From the NCBI RefSeq assembly GCF_001729785.1, contig NZ_CP017183.1, positions 62,001 to 126,000 on the forward strand: a stretch of 64,000 bases of DNA. Reading direction: 5' to 3'. Below are positions 24,242-33,091 of this stretch, in pieces (within the stretch, counting starts at the first letter, position 1; each line of letters opens with the position of its first letter). Made by a program: the position numbers and the translations under genes. The DNA comes from Enterobacter hormaechei subsp. xiangfangensis. Its GTDB lineage: Bacteria; Pseudomonadota; Gammaproteobacteria; Enterobacterales; Enterobacteriaceae. The notes beneath the pieces are model-generated. The model had not been told where the DNA came from and did no database searches. It saw only the letters and a program-made list of their open reading frames with translations.

Positions 24242-26757
24242 ATGGCCTCCTGGGAATAAAGCCCGGTGCGGGCGTGATAATTCTGCGGGTTCAACGCATA
24301 GCGGATCGTGCAGCGCTGGGCGCTGTCGCGTCCCCATACGGCATGCAAGGTTCCCTGCGCTGACAGGCCGGTCAGATACACGCTGCCGCCGTCGCCGACG
24401 ATACCGCTGGCTTTGTCATCCTCTGACGAGACCAGCGTGCCGAAGGGGAGCACGTCTTTAGCGTGACGTACGATAAACATCGCTTTTGCTCCCTGACGCG
24501 TGGTGAGGGTGGCGCGAACCAGTGCCCCGTCGGTGGGGATTTTATTGGCGATGGCGTTCTCAAGTTCCACGTCATTGCCCACGGTGGTGACATCCAGCGC
24601 AACCTGATTAACGCGATACGGCGTGGCGTACGGGATCACCGCATAGCCCCGGCTGTCGGTTTTGATGCCCTTGTGGTTGAGCACGGCGACATGGCTGGCG
24701 CCCGGGGCTTTCACCAGAATATTGGTGTTCCCGAGCGGCTGGCTCAGCGTCAGACCATCCTCATGCAGCACCGCTCCGCCGCTCATCCCGTAGCTGAGGT
24801 TGCGGGAGTCACCGGCGTAGCTGTAGCCCAGGTTATAGTCTCCCCACGCGCCCTCGTATTGCAGCGCGGCATCGCCGCCGTAGTGCTGCTGCGCGCTGTA
24901 GCGCTGGTTGACGCTATAGAAAAGATTCTCCTGCCCCGGCAGATAACCACTGACACCGGTACTGGCGGTGGTGCCAGCGGGATCCGCATGGGTAGCGGTA
25001 AAACGGAGACGGGTCGACAGCGCCGGATTACCCAGCGGCACCGACAGGGACAACGCGAGGATATTGTCTTTCTTGTTGTCGTACAGGCCAGAGCTACGCT
25101 GGGCGCTGATGCCAAGCGACAGGTTACGAAACGTCGCGTTCCACGCGAACTGCAAACTTTGCGTGGTTTTTGACGTATTCCAGTAGGTTTGTTGATCCCA
25201 GGACAGCGACAGCGCGCCGTATTCGCCCATCAGCTGCGACAACAGCAGCTGATTTTTTGCCTTACGCGACATATGCAGGTTGTAAACCGTGTCGTAGTGA
25301 GTGGTGACGGTGCCATCGTCTTCCACGGTCTGTTCTGGCGCTCCGCCCGCCATGCCTTTGTAAGTGGTATCGCTGAGAGTATAAAACCCTGCCGTTGAGT
25401 AACGCAGCGAGAAGAAATTGACTCGCGTACCGATATCGTTCAGCAGCTTGCTGTACCGCAGGCGCACCGAATCACCGGTGTAGTGCTGGTTATCAGCCAG
25501 CTGGCTGCGGGCATGGGTGAGGTCGAGAGAGTAGGCGCCAAAGCGGCCGAGATTCTGCCCGATCCCGAAGGCCAGGCCGGTGTAGCGATCGGAAAACTGC
25601 GCCCCGCCATAAAACGTGAGGCCGTATCGCCAGCCCAGGAACAGCTCGCCCTGCGCGAAGGAGGGCGAGATCTGATTGCCCGCAGGGCGGTATTTCCCCG
25701 CCCCCAGAGCATATTTGACCTGACCGTTACGCACCAGATTCGGCACGCTGGCAAAGGGCAGGGTGTATTGCGTCTGGCTACCGTCGCTCTCCTGAATGGT
25801 GACCGCGAGATCGCCGCCGGAAGAGGTCGGATAGAGATCTTTCAGCACAAACGCCCCCGGCGGAACGGAGGTTTGATAGATGACGTTACCGTTCTGGCGA
25901 ACCGTCACCGTGGCATTGCTGCGCGCGATGCCGCGCACTTCAGGCGCGTAACCGCTCAGGCTGGCGGGCAACATATTGTCATCGGTCTTCAGGGCAATCC
26001 CACGCAGGCCAACGGCGTCAAACACCTGCGAGGAGGTGAACGTTTCACCGGCATAAACCTGGGCACGCAGGGCGCGGATATCCCGCTGTAGCCAGGTCTG
26101 GACGTGGGTGAGCTCGTTACTCTCTTTGGTCCACGTGGTGAAATCACGCAGCCGCCATGCGCCCAGGTTGGCGCCGCTGTTCAGGCTCACAAACAGCTGT
26201 TGTTCCCGCGTGCGCGTCTCGCCCCGGTAGTCATTATTCGCGCCATTGACCACATAGTTCAGCCACGCGGCAGGGATGCCGGACTCCCAGCTCTCCGGGC
26301 TGACGTATCCGCGCGGCAGAGCGCGCATCGCGCTTTGCGGTACGGTGAAGTTGAGGGTAAGCGTCCTCTGGTCAAAATCAAACCGGGTATCGGCGAATGA
26401 CTGGGTTAAAAAAATGCAGCGCTGCGCAGGCGGCAGCTCACCCCCTTTAGCCTGACGGCTGTCGATGCCAAGTGCGGCGAATTGTGCAGGCGTAAGGCAC
26501 GGCAGGGCTTCACCGGCGGTGCTTTCAGCGACGCGAAACGTGACGTTACCTGTGAACGCGAACTGGGTGTTGATATACACGTTAAGATTGTACTCGCCCG
26601 GCGGCAACGCGCTCCCGGCGTTGACCCAGGCGAGATCGGCGCTGTTGGCGCGCTCGCCGTTGAGAAACGCAGGATTAAATTGCAGCTCGCTTTCGGCAGC
26701 CACGGCTTGCCGAATCACCAGGGCGATCGCCGTGGCGCACAGGATTTTAATTTTCAT
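24232..26757 (-). CDS. Fimbrial outer-membrane usher (FimD family)
   Basis: An 841-residue usher with all expected parts: signal peptide (ending AVAA), N-terminal chaperone-binding domain ('LQFNPAFLNG', 'YNLNVYINTQFA'), a cysteine pair in the N-terminal domain (ALPCLTPAQ, AQRCIFL), the barrel region, a plug segment around 'TVTVRQNGNVIYQTSVPPG', and C-terminal domains with a terminal Cys pair ('QRCTIRYALN', 'SQEAICQ'). It belongs to the same family as the usher at the left edge but is only moderately similar to it, so the two operons are not a recent duplication. Confidence 0.94.
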   Translation of the reverse strand: MKIKILCATAIALVIRQAVAAESELQFNPAFLNGERANSADLAWVNAGSALPPGEYNLNVYINTQFAFTGNVTFRVAESTAGEALPCLTPAQFAALGIDSRQAKGGELPPAQRCIFLTQSFADTRFDFDQRTLTLNFTVPQSAMRALPRGYVSPESWESGIPAAWLNYVVNGANNDYRGETRTREQQLFVSLNSGANLGAWRLRDFTTWTKESNELTHVQTWLQRDIRALRAQVYAGETFTSSQVFDAVGLRGIALKTDDNMLPASLSGYAPEVRGIARSNATVTVRQNGNVIYQTSVPPGAFVLKDLYPTSSGGDLAVTIQESDGSQTQYTLPFASVPNLVRNGQVKYALGAGKYRPAGNQISPSFAQGELFLGWRYGLTFYGGAQFSDRYTGLAFGIGQNLGRFGAYSLDLTHARSQLADNQHYTGDSVRLRYSKLLNDIGTRVNFFSLRYSTAGFYTLSDTTYKGMAGGAPEQTVEDDGTVTTHYDTVYNLHMSRKAKNQLLLSQLMGEYGALSLSWDQQTYWNTSKTTQSLQFAWNATFRNLSLGISAQRSSGLYDNKKDNILALSLSVPLGNPALSTRLRFTATHADPAGTTASTGVSGYLPGQENLFYSVNQRYSAQQHYGGDAALQYEGAWGDYNLGYSYAGDSRNLSYGMSGGAVLHEDGLTLSQPLGNTNILVKAPGASHVAVLNHKGIKTDSRGYAVIPYATPYRVNQVALDVTTVGNDVELENAIANKIPTDGALVRATLTTRQGAKAMFIVRHAKDVLPFGTLVSSEDDKASGIVGDGGSVYLTGLSAQGTLHAVWGRDSAQRCTIRYALNPQNYHARTGLYSQEAICQ

Positions 26758-26780
26758 GTGGTCACGCCTTACTGTTTTTA

Positions 26781-27458
26781 TTATTGGGACAATGACGTGC
26801 GGGTGACGGGCGTCCAGGCCCCATAATCGTTAATCGTCTGGTAGCTCATGCTGCTCGCATGGCTGAAGGTGTCTGCCAGCGTCACGCTGGCTTTCGGCGG
26901 TACCATGACGGGCGATACCGGCCTGCCATCAATTTTCACGTTAATGGTGGTGAGGTAATACGGCGTTGGGTTGGTCAGCGTGACCTTGCCCGCGCGGTAG
27001 GCGCCGGCAAGGTTTTTCCATGCCTCCCCTGCACCTTCCCTGAGCCGCTCCGGGCGATAAAAGACCTTGATGCGGTTGGCAGAGGCGAATTGCAGCGAAT
27101 TGCCGGAACCGTTTTTAACCTGCTGTGGGATAGCTTTGACCGTCATCCAGTACAGCGTCTCGCGATCGGCTGGCAGGGCGTCACCGCTGAACATGATTTT
27201 CACCGCGCTTTCGCTGGCGGGCTTCATGACGTACAGCGGCGGCGTGATGACGAAGTCGTTGGTACGGCTCCCTTTCTCGTCTTCCATCCATGACTGGATC
27301 AGGAACGTGGCATCAGGGTGGGTATTTCTTACCTGCATCATCGTCTGCGTAGCCGCGCCTGCGTAGACCAGCCGCGTTGCGCCTAACCCCACGCCGCCTG
27401 CATACACGGCGGATGAACATAACGTGCCAGCCAGACAAATCCATGTGTTTACGCGCAT
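26781..27458 (-). CDS. Periplasmic fimbrial chaperone (PapD/FimC family)
   Basis: A 225-residue chaperone of the second type-1-like operon. Signal peptide about residues 1-20 (ending VYA). The cleft residues are in 'GATRLVYAG' and 'ANRIKVFYRPERL'; the family signature reads 'LPADRETLYWMTVKAIPQQ'. It lies 23 bp before the usher gene and follows the major pilin after a stem-loop. Its partner subunits are the three pilin-fold proteins of this operon. Confidence 0.93.
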   Translation of the reverse strand: MRVNTWICLAGTLCSSAVYAGGVGLGATRLVYAGAATQTMMQVRNTHPDATFLIQSWMEDEKGSRTNDFVITPPLYVMKPASESAVKIMFSGDALPADRETLYWMTVKAIPQQVKNGSGNSLQFASANRIKVFYRPERLREGAGEAWKNLAGAYRAGKVTLTNPTPYYLTTINVKIDGRPVSPVMVPPKASVTLADTFSHASSMSYQTINDYGAWTPVTRTSLSQ

Positions 27459-27481
27459 TGTGCGTCTCCTGAAAGCTGAGT

Positions 27482-27507
27482 CAGACCCGGCCAGCAGACC
27501 GGGCCTG
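27482..27507 (-). promoter_or_regulatory. Stem-loop between pilin and chaperone genes, second fimbrial operon
   Basis: On the transcribed sense CAGGCCCGG / CCGGGTCTG form a 9-bp stem with one G-T wobble and an 8-nt loop, beginning 5 bp after the pilin stop. No T run follows. It is the same architecture as in the left-edge and ecp-type operons, and a role in raising pilin over assembly proteins is inferred. Confidence 0.6.
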
Positions 27508-27511
27508 AAGA

Positions 27512-28096
27512 TTACGAATAGGTCACGGTGTAGGTGGCGACCGCGCTGGCATCACCCGCCGTGGCGTTGCCCAGTGGGGAGTAATATTTCGCGCTGAAGT
27601 TCAGGGTGTTCGCCCCCGCACGCAGGGGGATCGCTGCTGCCGGCTCACCCAGCCTGACGACGTTGCCCTGTTCGTCATAAAGACGGATAGCGACATGCTG
27701 CGCCGAGCCCGCGCCGCCGTTTACTCCCGCGGCCAGGCTATTCACATCGGTACTGTCCGGCGTACCGGTGAAGGTGATAGCCACGGTCGTTGCGGCGATG
27801 GGGTTATTTTCCGTGGACGCGGAGGTATCGGCGATTTCGCAATCCTCCAGGGTGATGGAGAAGGCTTTTGCGGTACTGGCTTCACTGCCTGCGGCAGCCA
27901 GCGTGGCGGTACGCACTTCCCCCATGTCGACGTCGATATTGGCGCTACCGGCGCTGATGGCACAGGCGGAGGTCACCACTTTACCGCTGAAGTTAACCGT
28001 GCCGCCGCTGGTGGCGGCGGCCAGTGCTGAGCCCGCTGGCAGCAGGGCGGCAATGCTTAATGCCAGCAGAGAATGGCAAGTAAGGCGTGCTTTCAT
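27512..28096 (-). CDS. Type-1-like fimbrial major subunit
   Basis: A 194-residue major pilin, first structural gene of the second operon. Signal peptide ends at SALAA; the mature protein starts ATSGGTVNFSGKVVTSAC. Two cysteines (TSACAIS and LEDCEIA) frame the pilin disulfide, and the C terminus is 'ASAVATYTVTYS' with the penultimate Tyr. It is closer to FimA of type 1 fimbriae than is the pilin at 1934-2518. The gene lies 53 bp after the LuxR-type regulator gene on the same strand. Confidence 0.93.
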   Translation of the reverse strand: MKARLTCHSLLALSIAALLPAGSALAAATSGGTVNFSGKVVTSACAISAGSANIDVDMGEVRTATLAAAGSEASTAKAFSITLEDCEIADTSASTENNPIAATTVAITFTGTPDSTDVNSLAAGVNGGAGSAQHVAIRLYDEQGNVVRLGEPAAAIPLRAGANTLNFSAKYYSPLGNATAGDASAVATYTVTYS

Positions 28097-28148
28097 TTCA
28101 TAGTTCCTTGGTTTTTTTATTACGAGATTTGCTCTGAAAGCGGCAGGT

Positions 28149-28751
28149 CTAACTGGTTAAAAAGACCAGCAAATCTGTCTTATTCCTGAGCCCGAGTTTC
28201 CTTATCGCTGAGCTTTTTAAGGCGCTCACGCGGCGATAAGAAAGTTTCTCCAGTTCTGCGATGTAACGTATATCCAGTCCGTTCCTGAGTTCCTTTAATA
28301 CTCTCCTTTCTCCAGGCGTCAGCGATAACGCCGCTGGCTGCTTTTGGGGCCGATAATGGCTATCGACCATTTTTGCTAGCTTTATCCGCCACTGATAAAC
28401 CGTGTTCTGTAGCGAGATATAGGCATCAATATCTTCCCGGACCCATAACAGGGAATGGGCAGAGGTTGAGTACAGGCAGATCATCACTTCAGGGTGCGTG
28501 GCTTTGATTTTTTTTAAATATTTCAGTGAGTCATACCCTGTATGGTATTTCTCTGCGCCGGATATAAATAAGATATCGACACGAATCGACGACAGCGCCT
28601 TATCCAGTTCCTGATAACCTCCTTCGATGATAATGATGTGAAGGTCGTCGCGGATGCTGCTTAATAATGTTTTAATGCCGTTTCTTGCATAATGATCGCC
28701 GCCCATCAGTGCAACAGTTATATGCTGTGTTATTTGGCTATTGTTCGTCAT
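28149..28751 (-). CDS. LuxR/FimZ-type regulator with a degenerate receiver domain
   Basis: A 200-residue protein with a receiver-like N-terminal domain (about 8-125) and a GerE-type helix-turn-helix (about 143-197: 'LTPGERRVLKELRNGLD', 'LSYRRVSALKSSAIRKLGL'). The plan is that of FimZ, BvgA and similar fimbrial regulators. The phosphoacceptor position at the end of strand 3 holds Ser64 ('VDILFISGAE', where an Asp is expected), the acidic pair is reduced to one Asp19 ('GGDHYARNG'), and the conserved Lys is not evident. It is therefore unlikely to be controlled by phosphorylation. Being 53 bp upstream of the pilin gene, it likely regulates this fimbrial operon. Confidence 0.82.
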   Translation of the reverse strand: MTNNSQITQHITVALMGGDHYARNGIKTLLSSIRDDLHIIIIEGGYQELDKALSSIRVDILFISGAEKYHTGYDSLKYLKKIKATHPEVMICLYSTSAHSLLWVREDIDAYISLQNTVYQWRIKLAKMVDSHYRPQKQPAALSLTPGERRVLKELRNGLDIRYIAELEKLSYRRVSALKSSAIRKLGLRNKTDLLVFLTS

Positions 28752-29585
28752 GTTAATCCTCGATTTATAATAGTAATCAGGCGAATTATTTATAAGGTTA
28801 TCGCCAGTATTCTCGAAGCAATGACGTATTGCATAGTGTAGGCCTACTATACGTCGGCCAATAAAGAGGTAATCTGAATTAATCTAAAATTGTATTAATT
28901 ACTAAGATCGAGACCGGTTACGACGCTTCCCTCTGATTGGTCTTATTCCGCTTCGCTTTCTGTAAATTATGATAGCTTCTATTTTTAATGAAAATTTAGC
29001 TTTGATAAATGTTTTGTAAGGAGTTTGTCGTCTGGTGTCAGTGCGGGTGTGAAGTTGCTGACGGGGAATAACAATTTACGAATGTTATCATCGATAAAAA
29101 CTGATAGAAAGGTGGCTGAAAAGCATACAAAAACCATATAAGTTATTGATATTGTTCTGGTTGAGAAAAGTTAAGGCTTAAGGGTGCTGAATATTTCAGA
29201 CACGCATGTCCGTGGCGTACAATGTTTTTTTATGTAGGTATTTGTCAATGTCAAGAGGCGAGGAGTGCGCCAAAAGGTGAGGCTCTGATAAATGAGATGC
29301 TGCCGGTAGTGAGATACTTCTGTGGAGCGGAAATTCACTTCACAAAACATCATAATGAGGATGATCGCGGATGAAGTGGCTCTGCAAGCCGCATTCTACA
29401 AGGGTTGAGTTCTTATGCAGGTTCAGTGAAGCTTAAGGGATGAAATATAAATTAAGATTTTTCGCCAATGGCGAAGATATACAGCATGCCGTTAATCAGT
29501 CACATTAATCCCGACGTGAATGTCATCCCATACATGCGGTGACCCAGGTTCAACATCTGTTAACCGGAGAATTCATACTGCCCCT
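28752..29585. promoter_or_regulatory. Long AT-rich intergenic region between LuxR-type and MarT-like regulator genes
   Basis: About 830 bp with no convincing gene on either strand; AT-rich, with an exact 10-bp palindrome GTAGGCCTAC at 28838-28847, about 87 bp upstream of the LuxR-type gene start. It holds the divergent promoters of two regulator genes. No fimS-like pair of inverted repeats or recombinase gene was seen, so there is no sign of phase inversion. Confidence 0.4.
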
Positions 29586-30374
29586 ATGCATAAGCATTAC
29601 ATTATAAATAATATCGTCGAATTTCATCCTGCGGCCAGCACGTTACGTGATATCAACAATCCTGACCGTGTGGTTGTGTTAAATTCGCCAGCAGGCCGAT
29701 GCCTGTTGTTATTAATCGACAGAGCGGGGTCGATTGTCACTCAGCAAGAGTTCCTTGATATTGTCTGGCAAAGCCGCGGCATGCTTGTCTCCTCCAATAC
29801 CTATTACCAGAACATCTCCATCCTGCGCAAAGGGCTCAAAAAGATTGGTTTTGAAACTGACCCTATCGTTACCATTCCGCGGATTGGGTTGACGCTGGCA
29901 AGCGACACGCAAATAACCGTCAGAGAGTCTTCACCTGTCGCGCCTCAACCCGCAGAGGAACAATGTGTGGAGGCGCCAGCGATCGAGGAGGTTTCTGCAT
30001 CCTCCGCGCCAGCAACGCCCGTTGCCAGGAAGCCCACGCGCTGGCTGGCTGTTGTCATGGGGCTATTGATCGTCCTGGCCGGGGCAGGCGTGACGGGATA
30101 TATGAACGCCACAGAAAACCGTTTTGTTGAGGATTACCGTTTTGCGGCATCCGTCGGAGCCTGTCGCGTTTATCTTGCGAACGACATTCAGACTCACGCT
30201 GAACGCGCTTCCGCGCTGACCTATGTGGAACAATTCAAGGCTGAATGCGCGCAATATCCCTGGGTTTACATCAGCTGGTACGCTCTGCTTCCTCGTGCGT
30301 CGGTTATTCGCTGCGACCGGCCAATGAAAGAACCGAACCGCTGTATATCTGATTATTTCCTGAAGGATAGCTAG
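29586..30374 (+). CDS. MarT-like (ToxR/CadC-type) membrane-bound transcriptional regulator, second copy
   Basis: A 262-residue regulator with the same plan as that at 2893-3705: winged helix (about 1-100; 'NSPAGRCLLLLIDRAGSIV', 'TYYQNISILRKGLKKIG', 'IPRIGLTLA'), an Ala/Pro-rich linker (about 105-145), one membrane helix (about 148-170) and a periplasmic tail with four cysteines ('GACRVYLAND', 'KAECAQYP', 'VIRCDRP', 'NRCISDY'). I start it at ATG 29586, where the domain begins; an ATG 22 codons earlier is possible, and neither has a well-placed ribosome binding site. It precedes a FidL-like gene by 1 bp and lies next to the second fimbrial locus. Confidence 0.78.
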   Translation: MHKHYIINNIVEFHPAASTLRDINNPDRVVVLNSPAGRCLLLLIDRAGSIVTQQEFLDIVWQSRGMLVSSNTYYQNISILRKGLKKIGFETDPIVTIPRIGLTLASDTQITVRESSPVAPQPAEEQCVEAPAIEEVSASSAPATPVARKPTRWLAVVMGLLIVLAGAGVTGYMNATENRFVEDYRFAASVGACRVYLANDIQTHAERASALTYVEQFKAECAQYPWVYISWYALLPRASVIRCDRPMKEPNRCISDYFLKDS

Positions 30375-30375
30375 C

Positions 30376-30855
30376 ATGACTCGTTTTCGGCAGATGCTGT
30401 ATATCATCGTGACGGGCCTCGTCACCGCAGGCGTGCTGACGGGCTATTACCTGTGGCACCGAACTTACGTTCAGCCTTTTTCATGCCAGGCTAATCTGGT
30501 CCAGCACCATCCGGATGAGACGCTGACGGTCTGGCTGAATTACACCTTCGACGGGAAATTCGGCACCCTGAGCATGAATGGCCGGGCAAAGAGCGATCCG
30601 GGTAAAACCATCGACAGGAAAATTTCCTTTCGGGTGGAGAGGCAAGATCATCTCTATTTGCTGACGTCAGAAAAAAATATGACGTTCCCGGACGATAATG
30701 TTGACGACAGCTGGCTGGAAAAATATGAACCGCAATTTTTTGTCTATCCGGGCAAGAGTATTTATATGCGGATCAATGAACAACATAATGGTAACTATAT
30801 CTTTACCTTAGGAACATTACCGACATATGTGTGTCGTGGTTCAAAAAAAGAATGA
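30376..30855 (+). CDS. FidL-like single-span membrane protein, second copy
   Basis: A 159-residue protein with an N-terminal membrane helix (about 8-28, 'YIIVTGLVTAGVLTGYYLW') and a periplasmic domain. One cysteine follows the helix ('PFSCQANL') and another is near the C terminus ('TYVCRGSKKE'), the same positions as in the first FidL-like protein. The gene begins 1 bp after the regulator stop, so it is co-transcribed and probably translationally coupled. Role by analogy: partner of the MarT-like sensor-regulator in the membrane. Confidence 0.72.
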   Translation: MTRFRQMLYIIVTGLVTAGVLTGYYLWHRTYVQPFSCQANLVQHHPDETLTVWLNYTFDGKFGTLSMNGRAKSDPGKTIDRKISFRVERQDHLYLLTSEKNMTFPDDNVDDSWLEKYEPQFFVYPGKSIYMRINEQHNGNYIFTLGTLPTYVCRGSKKE

Positions 30856-30989
30856 TATAAACGAGAAAAACATTATATTTTCCTCCCTTCTCATTTATGC
30901 TTGATTTAAAATATCAGGATTATCTTAGAAATATAAAGTGCGACAGATCATGTTGCGATAATGTAATTAATTTTAAATTTGGCAAGTAA

Positions 30990-31979
30990 ATGAAAAGTGT
31001 ATTTGACTCCTCCGATGGGGGGAAATCAGTACCGGAAAAGTGTCTGCATATTGGGTTGATATTATGGCCCCGTTATTCACTCCTGGCCGTCTCCGGATTG
31101 CTGGAGGCGCTGCGTTATGCAGCGAAAGCTCAGGATAAATTAGCATTTAAAATCAGCCTGATAAGTGAATTTCCTGATATCCCGATTATCAGCAATGCGG
31201 GGATTATCATGAGACCGGATTCCACCCATGCGCCGCCGGACAGTTTTAACTACCTTGCTGTTATCGGCGGTGAATTGCAGTATCTGGACTTAGGGTATCA
31301 GGGGGATAAAGCGTATCTGGCACATGCCCACCATGCCGGAGTTCCGCTCATTGGCATTGGCACCGGCAGTTTTGTCCTCGCACAGGAAGGATTGCTGAAT
31401 GAACGACGAGCCTCCATCCATCCTTTCCACCTTGATGCATTTCGGCAGGCTTTCCCGCTGGTTTATGCTGAGCAAGGGTATGATTTCATCGACGATGGCG
31501 ATGTGCTGACCTGCCCGGGCGGTATTTCCACCCTGACGCTGGCAACTGAGCTTATCCGCGCCCATGCCGGGGATGATATCGCCAGCACCACCTGCCAGCG
31601 TTTGTCGCTCGTTCCGCATGAAATTGCCACCCCACGTCCGGCGAATCTTGCGCTTATCCCTGACTCGCGGTTGCGCCGCGCCGTCATGCTGATTGAACAG
31701 TTCCTGACCCGGCCGCTCACCACCGCCGGGCTTGCGCGAGAAGTGGCATTGAGTGAACGCCAGCTCAACCGCCTGTTCCACGCAGAATTCGGCAAAACGG
31801 CCCGCGAATTTATCCGCAGCGCCAGGCTGCGCTATGCTTGCTGGCTGCTGAAGAACTCGCAGCAAAGCGTGACGGATATTGCGCAGCGGATGGGATTCAG
31901 CGACTGCGCGCACTTTATTCGTCATTTCCAGACGGAGTATGGTTGTACGCCTGGGGTGTGGCGCACGTCGCAGAGCTGA
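30990..31979 (+). CDS. GlxA-family AraC-type transcriptional regulator
   Basis: A 329-residue regulator with an N-terminal DJ-1/PfpI-like domain (about 15-200) and a C-terminal AraC double helix-turn-helix ('TAGLAREVALSERQLNRLF', 'VTDIAQRMGFSDCAHFIRHF'). The elbow that carries Cys in catalytic relatives reads 'GIGTGSFVLAQEG', so the nucleophile is absent and the domain is probably only for binding. It differs clearly from the other GlxA-type protein at 16144-17130. It is encoded alone and precedes the GNAT gene by 48 bp. Confidence 0.84.
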   Translation: MKSVFDSSDGGKSVPEKCLHIGLILWPRYSLLAVSGLLEALRYAAKAQDKLAFKISLISEFPDIPIISNAGIIMRPDSTHAPPDSFNYLAVIGGELQYLDLGYQGDKAYLAHAHHAGVPLIGIGTGSFVLAQEGLLNERRASIHPFHLDAFRQAFPLVYAEQGYDFIDDGDVLTCPGGISTLTLATELIRAHAGDDIASTTCQRLSLVPHEIATPRPANLALIPDSRLRRAVMLIEQFLTRPLTTAGLAREVALSERQLNRLFHAEFGKTAREFIRSARLRYACWLLKNSQQSVTDIAQRMGFSDCAHFIRHFQTEYGCTPGVWRTSQS

Positions 31980-32027
31980 ATATCATTACATTGCTGCCCT
32001 GAAACTTTACTCAACCGGAATATCACC

Positions 32028-32471
32028 ATGAAAATAGAAGCCGCACACCCCTCGCAATTTGAACGCCTCGTCGCAGTCTGGGAGTCGTCCGTACGCGCCA
32101 CGCACCGCTTTTTGCAGGAAAGCGATATCGCGGCGCTGCGTCCGTTATTGCTCAACGCATATTTGCCTAATCTCAGGGTTGTGATTGCCCGGGATGACGT
32201 GGGTATTATTCACGGCTTTTTGGGCGTGGATAAAAATCGCATTGAAATGCTGTTTGTGGATGATGCGAGCCGGGGGAAGGGTATCGGGAAAATGCTGCTG
32301 CAATATGCCATTGCAGAATTCGGCGTAAATGAAGTGGATGTGAACGAGCAGAATCCGCAGGGGGTGGCGTTTTATCGCCATATGGGGTTTGAGCAGGTCG
32401 GGCGTTCGGAACTGGACGGGCAGGGGAATCCGTTTCCGCTGTTGCATATGCGGTTGAGTGGACAGGCTTAA
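32028..32471 (+). CDS. GNAT-family N-acetyltransferase (YjaB-like)
   Basis: A 147-residue acetyltransferase. The acetyl-CoA loop is 'RGKGIGKMLL' (about 83-92), and the C-terminal block 'NEQNPQGVAFYRHMGFEQ', 'GRSELDGQGNPFPLLHM' closely follows YjaB, an E. coli lysine N-acetyltransferase. Because E. coli yjaB lies at another locus, this may be a paralogue. Substrate not known. It converges with the T6SS immunity-type gene, with a compound stem-loop between. Confidence 0.85.
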   Translation: MKIEAAHPSQFERLVAVWESSVRATHRFLQESDIAALRPLLLNAYLPNLRVVIARDDVGIIHGFLGVDKNRIEMLFVDDASRGKGIGKMLLQYAIAEFGVNEVDVNEQNPQGVAFYRHMGFEQVGRSELDGQGNPFPLLHMRLSGQA

Positions 32472-32499
32472 CGCCCTCTTCTGTAAAAGAGGGAGCCTG
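32463..32499. terminator. Compound stem-loop between convergent genes
   Basis: CCCTCTT / AAGAGGG (7 bp, 6-nt loop, 32474-32493) is nested inside CAGGCT / AGCCTG (32463-32468 and 32494-32499). It sits between the ends of the GNAT gene and of the convergent immunity-type gene, the place for a bidirectional terminator, but no T run follows on either strand. Confidence 0.45.
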
Positions 32500-32503
32500 C
32501 AAG

Positions 32504-33091
32504 CTAGTTACTGGTTATTTGCCCGATAATTACGCCGCGCAATTTTTCGCCATCAAAGTAATAAGAGACGGTATTGTTCTGAACAAATCCATCCTGTACA
32601 GGTGTCTCCTGATAAAGCAGGATCTTTTTTCTGTTGCCGATTGTTTTTTTGCCGAACAATTCAACTAAATCCCCGTGAGTGGCATTTAACAATGGAACGC
32701 CAGAGACTGAGACACTGACTCGTTCCGTTGTATTCACACACTCTTTATGGATGCCATCCCTGGATATGGCTAGCGCAGTTAACAGCCCTGCACCCATTTC
32801 GTTATCTGAAATGAACCAATAATTGGTGCCATCGTCGTCATGAAGGCAGATCCAGTGCGCGGAGCTGTCTTTCTCCACGTATGTACTGAAAATCTGAGAC
32901 AGATGAGTAACTTCCATCTGAACCGTTTTCTTGCCGATCGTGATGGTCGGGGAAAGGGGCACTATGGTTGAAATTTCCGTCAGCGAGCCGTCTTCATCGT
33001 AATACTGTGTTGCGAAGCCGGTCATTTCAGATGCTGAGACGTGCAAACTGACTGCAACGAGTAATGGCAATGAACAAATTAAACGCTTCAT
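32504..33091 (-). CDS. Probable periplasmic immunity protein to the Tlde1-like effector
   Basis: A 195-residue protein with a signal peptide (MKRLICSLPLLVAVSLHVSA), so periplasmic. Its start overlaps the stop of the Tlde1-like gene by 4 bp (ATGA), the classic layout of an effector with its cognate immunity protein. In Salmonella, Tlde1 attacks periplasmic peptidoglycan precursors and is blocked by the periplasmic Tldi1; a secreted protein in this position fits. I recognise no other domain. Two cysteines (HWICLHDD, HKECVNT) may form a disulfide. AT-rich relative to the chromosome. Confidence 0.65.
   Translation of the reverse strand: MKRLICSLPLLVAVSLHVSASEMTGFATQYYDEDGSLTEISTIVPLSPTITIGKKTVQMEVTHLSQIFSTYVEKDSSAHWICLHDDDGTNYWFISDNEMGAGLLTALAISRDGIHKECVNTTERVSVSVSGVPLLNATHGDLVELFGKKTIGNRKKILLYQETPVQDGFVQNNTVSYYFDGEKLRGVIIGQITSN

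Noticed and set aside
29171..29353. 60-codon frame in the large intergenic region
   Set aside because: No ribosome binding site, no recognisable motif, and atypical composition; most likely chance.
28752..29585. fim-switch-like invertible element
   Set aside because: No pair of inverted repeats bounding a promoter-sized segment was seen and no FimB/FimE-type recombinase is encoded in the window.
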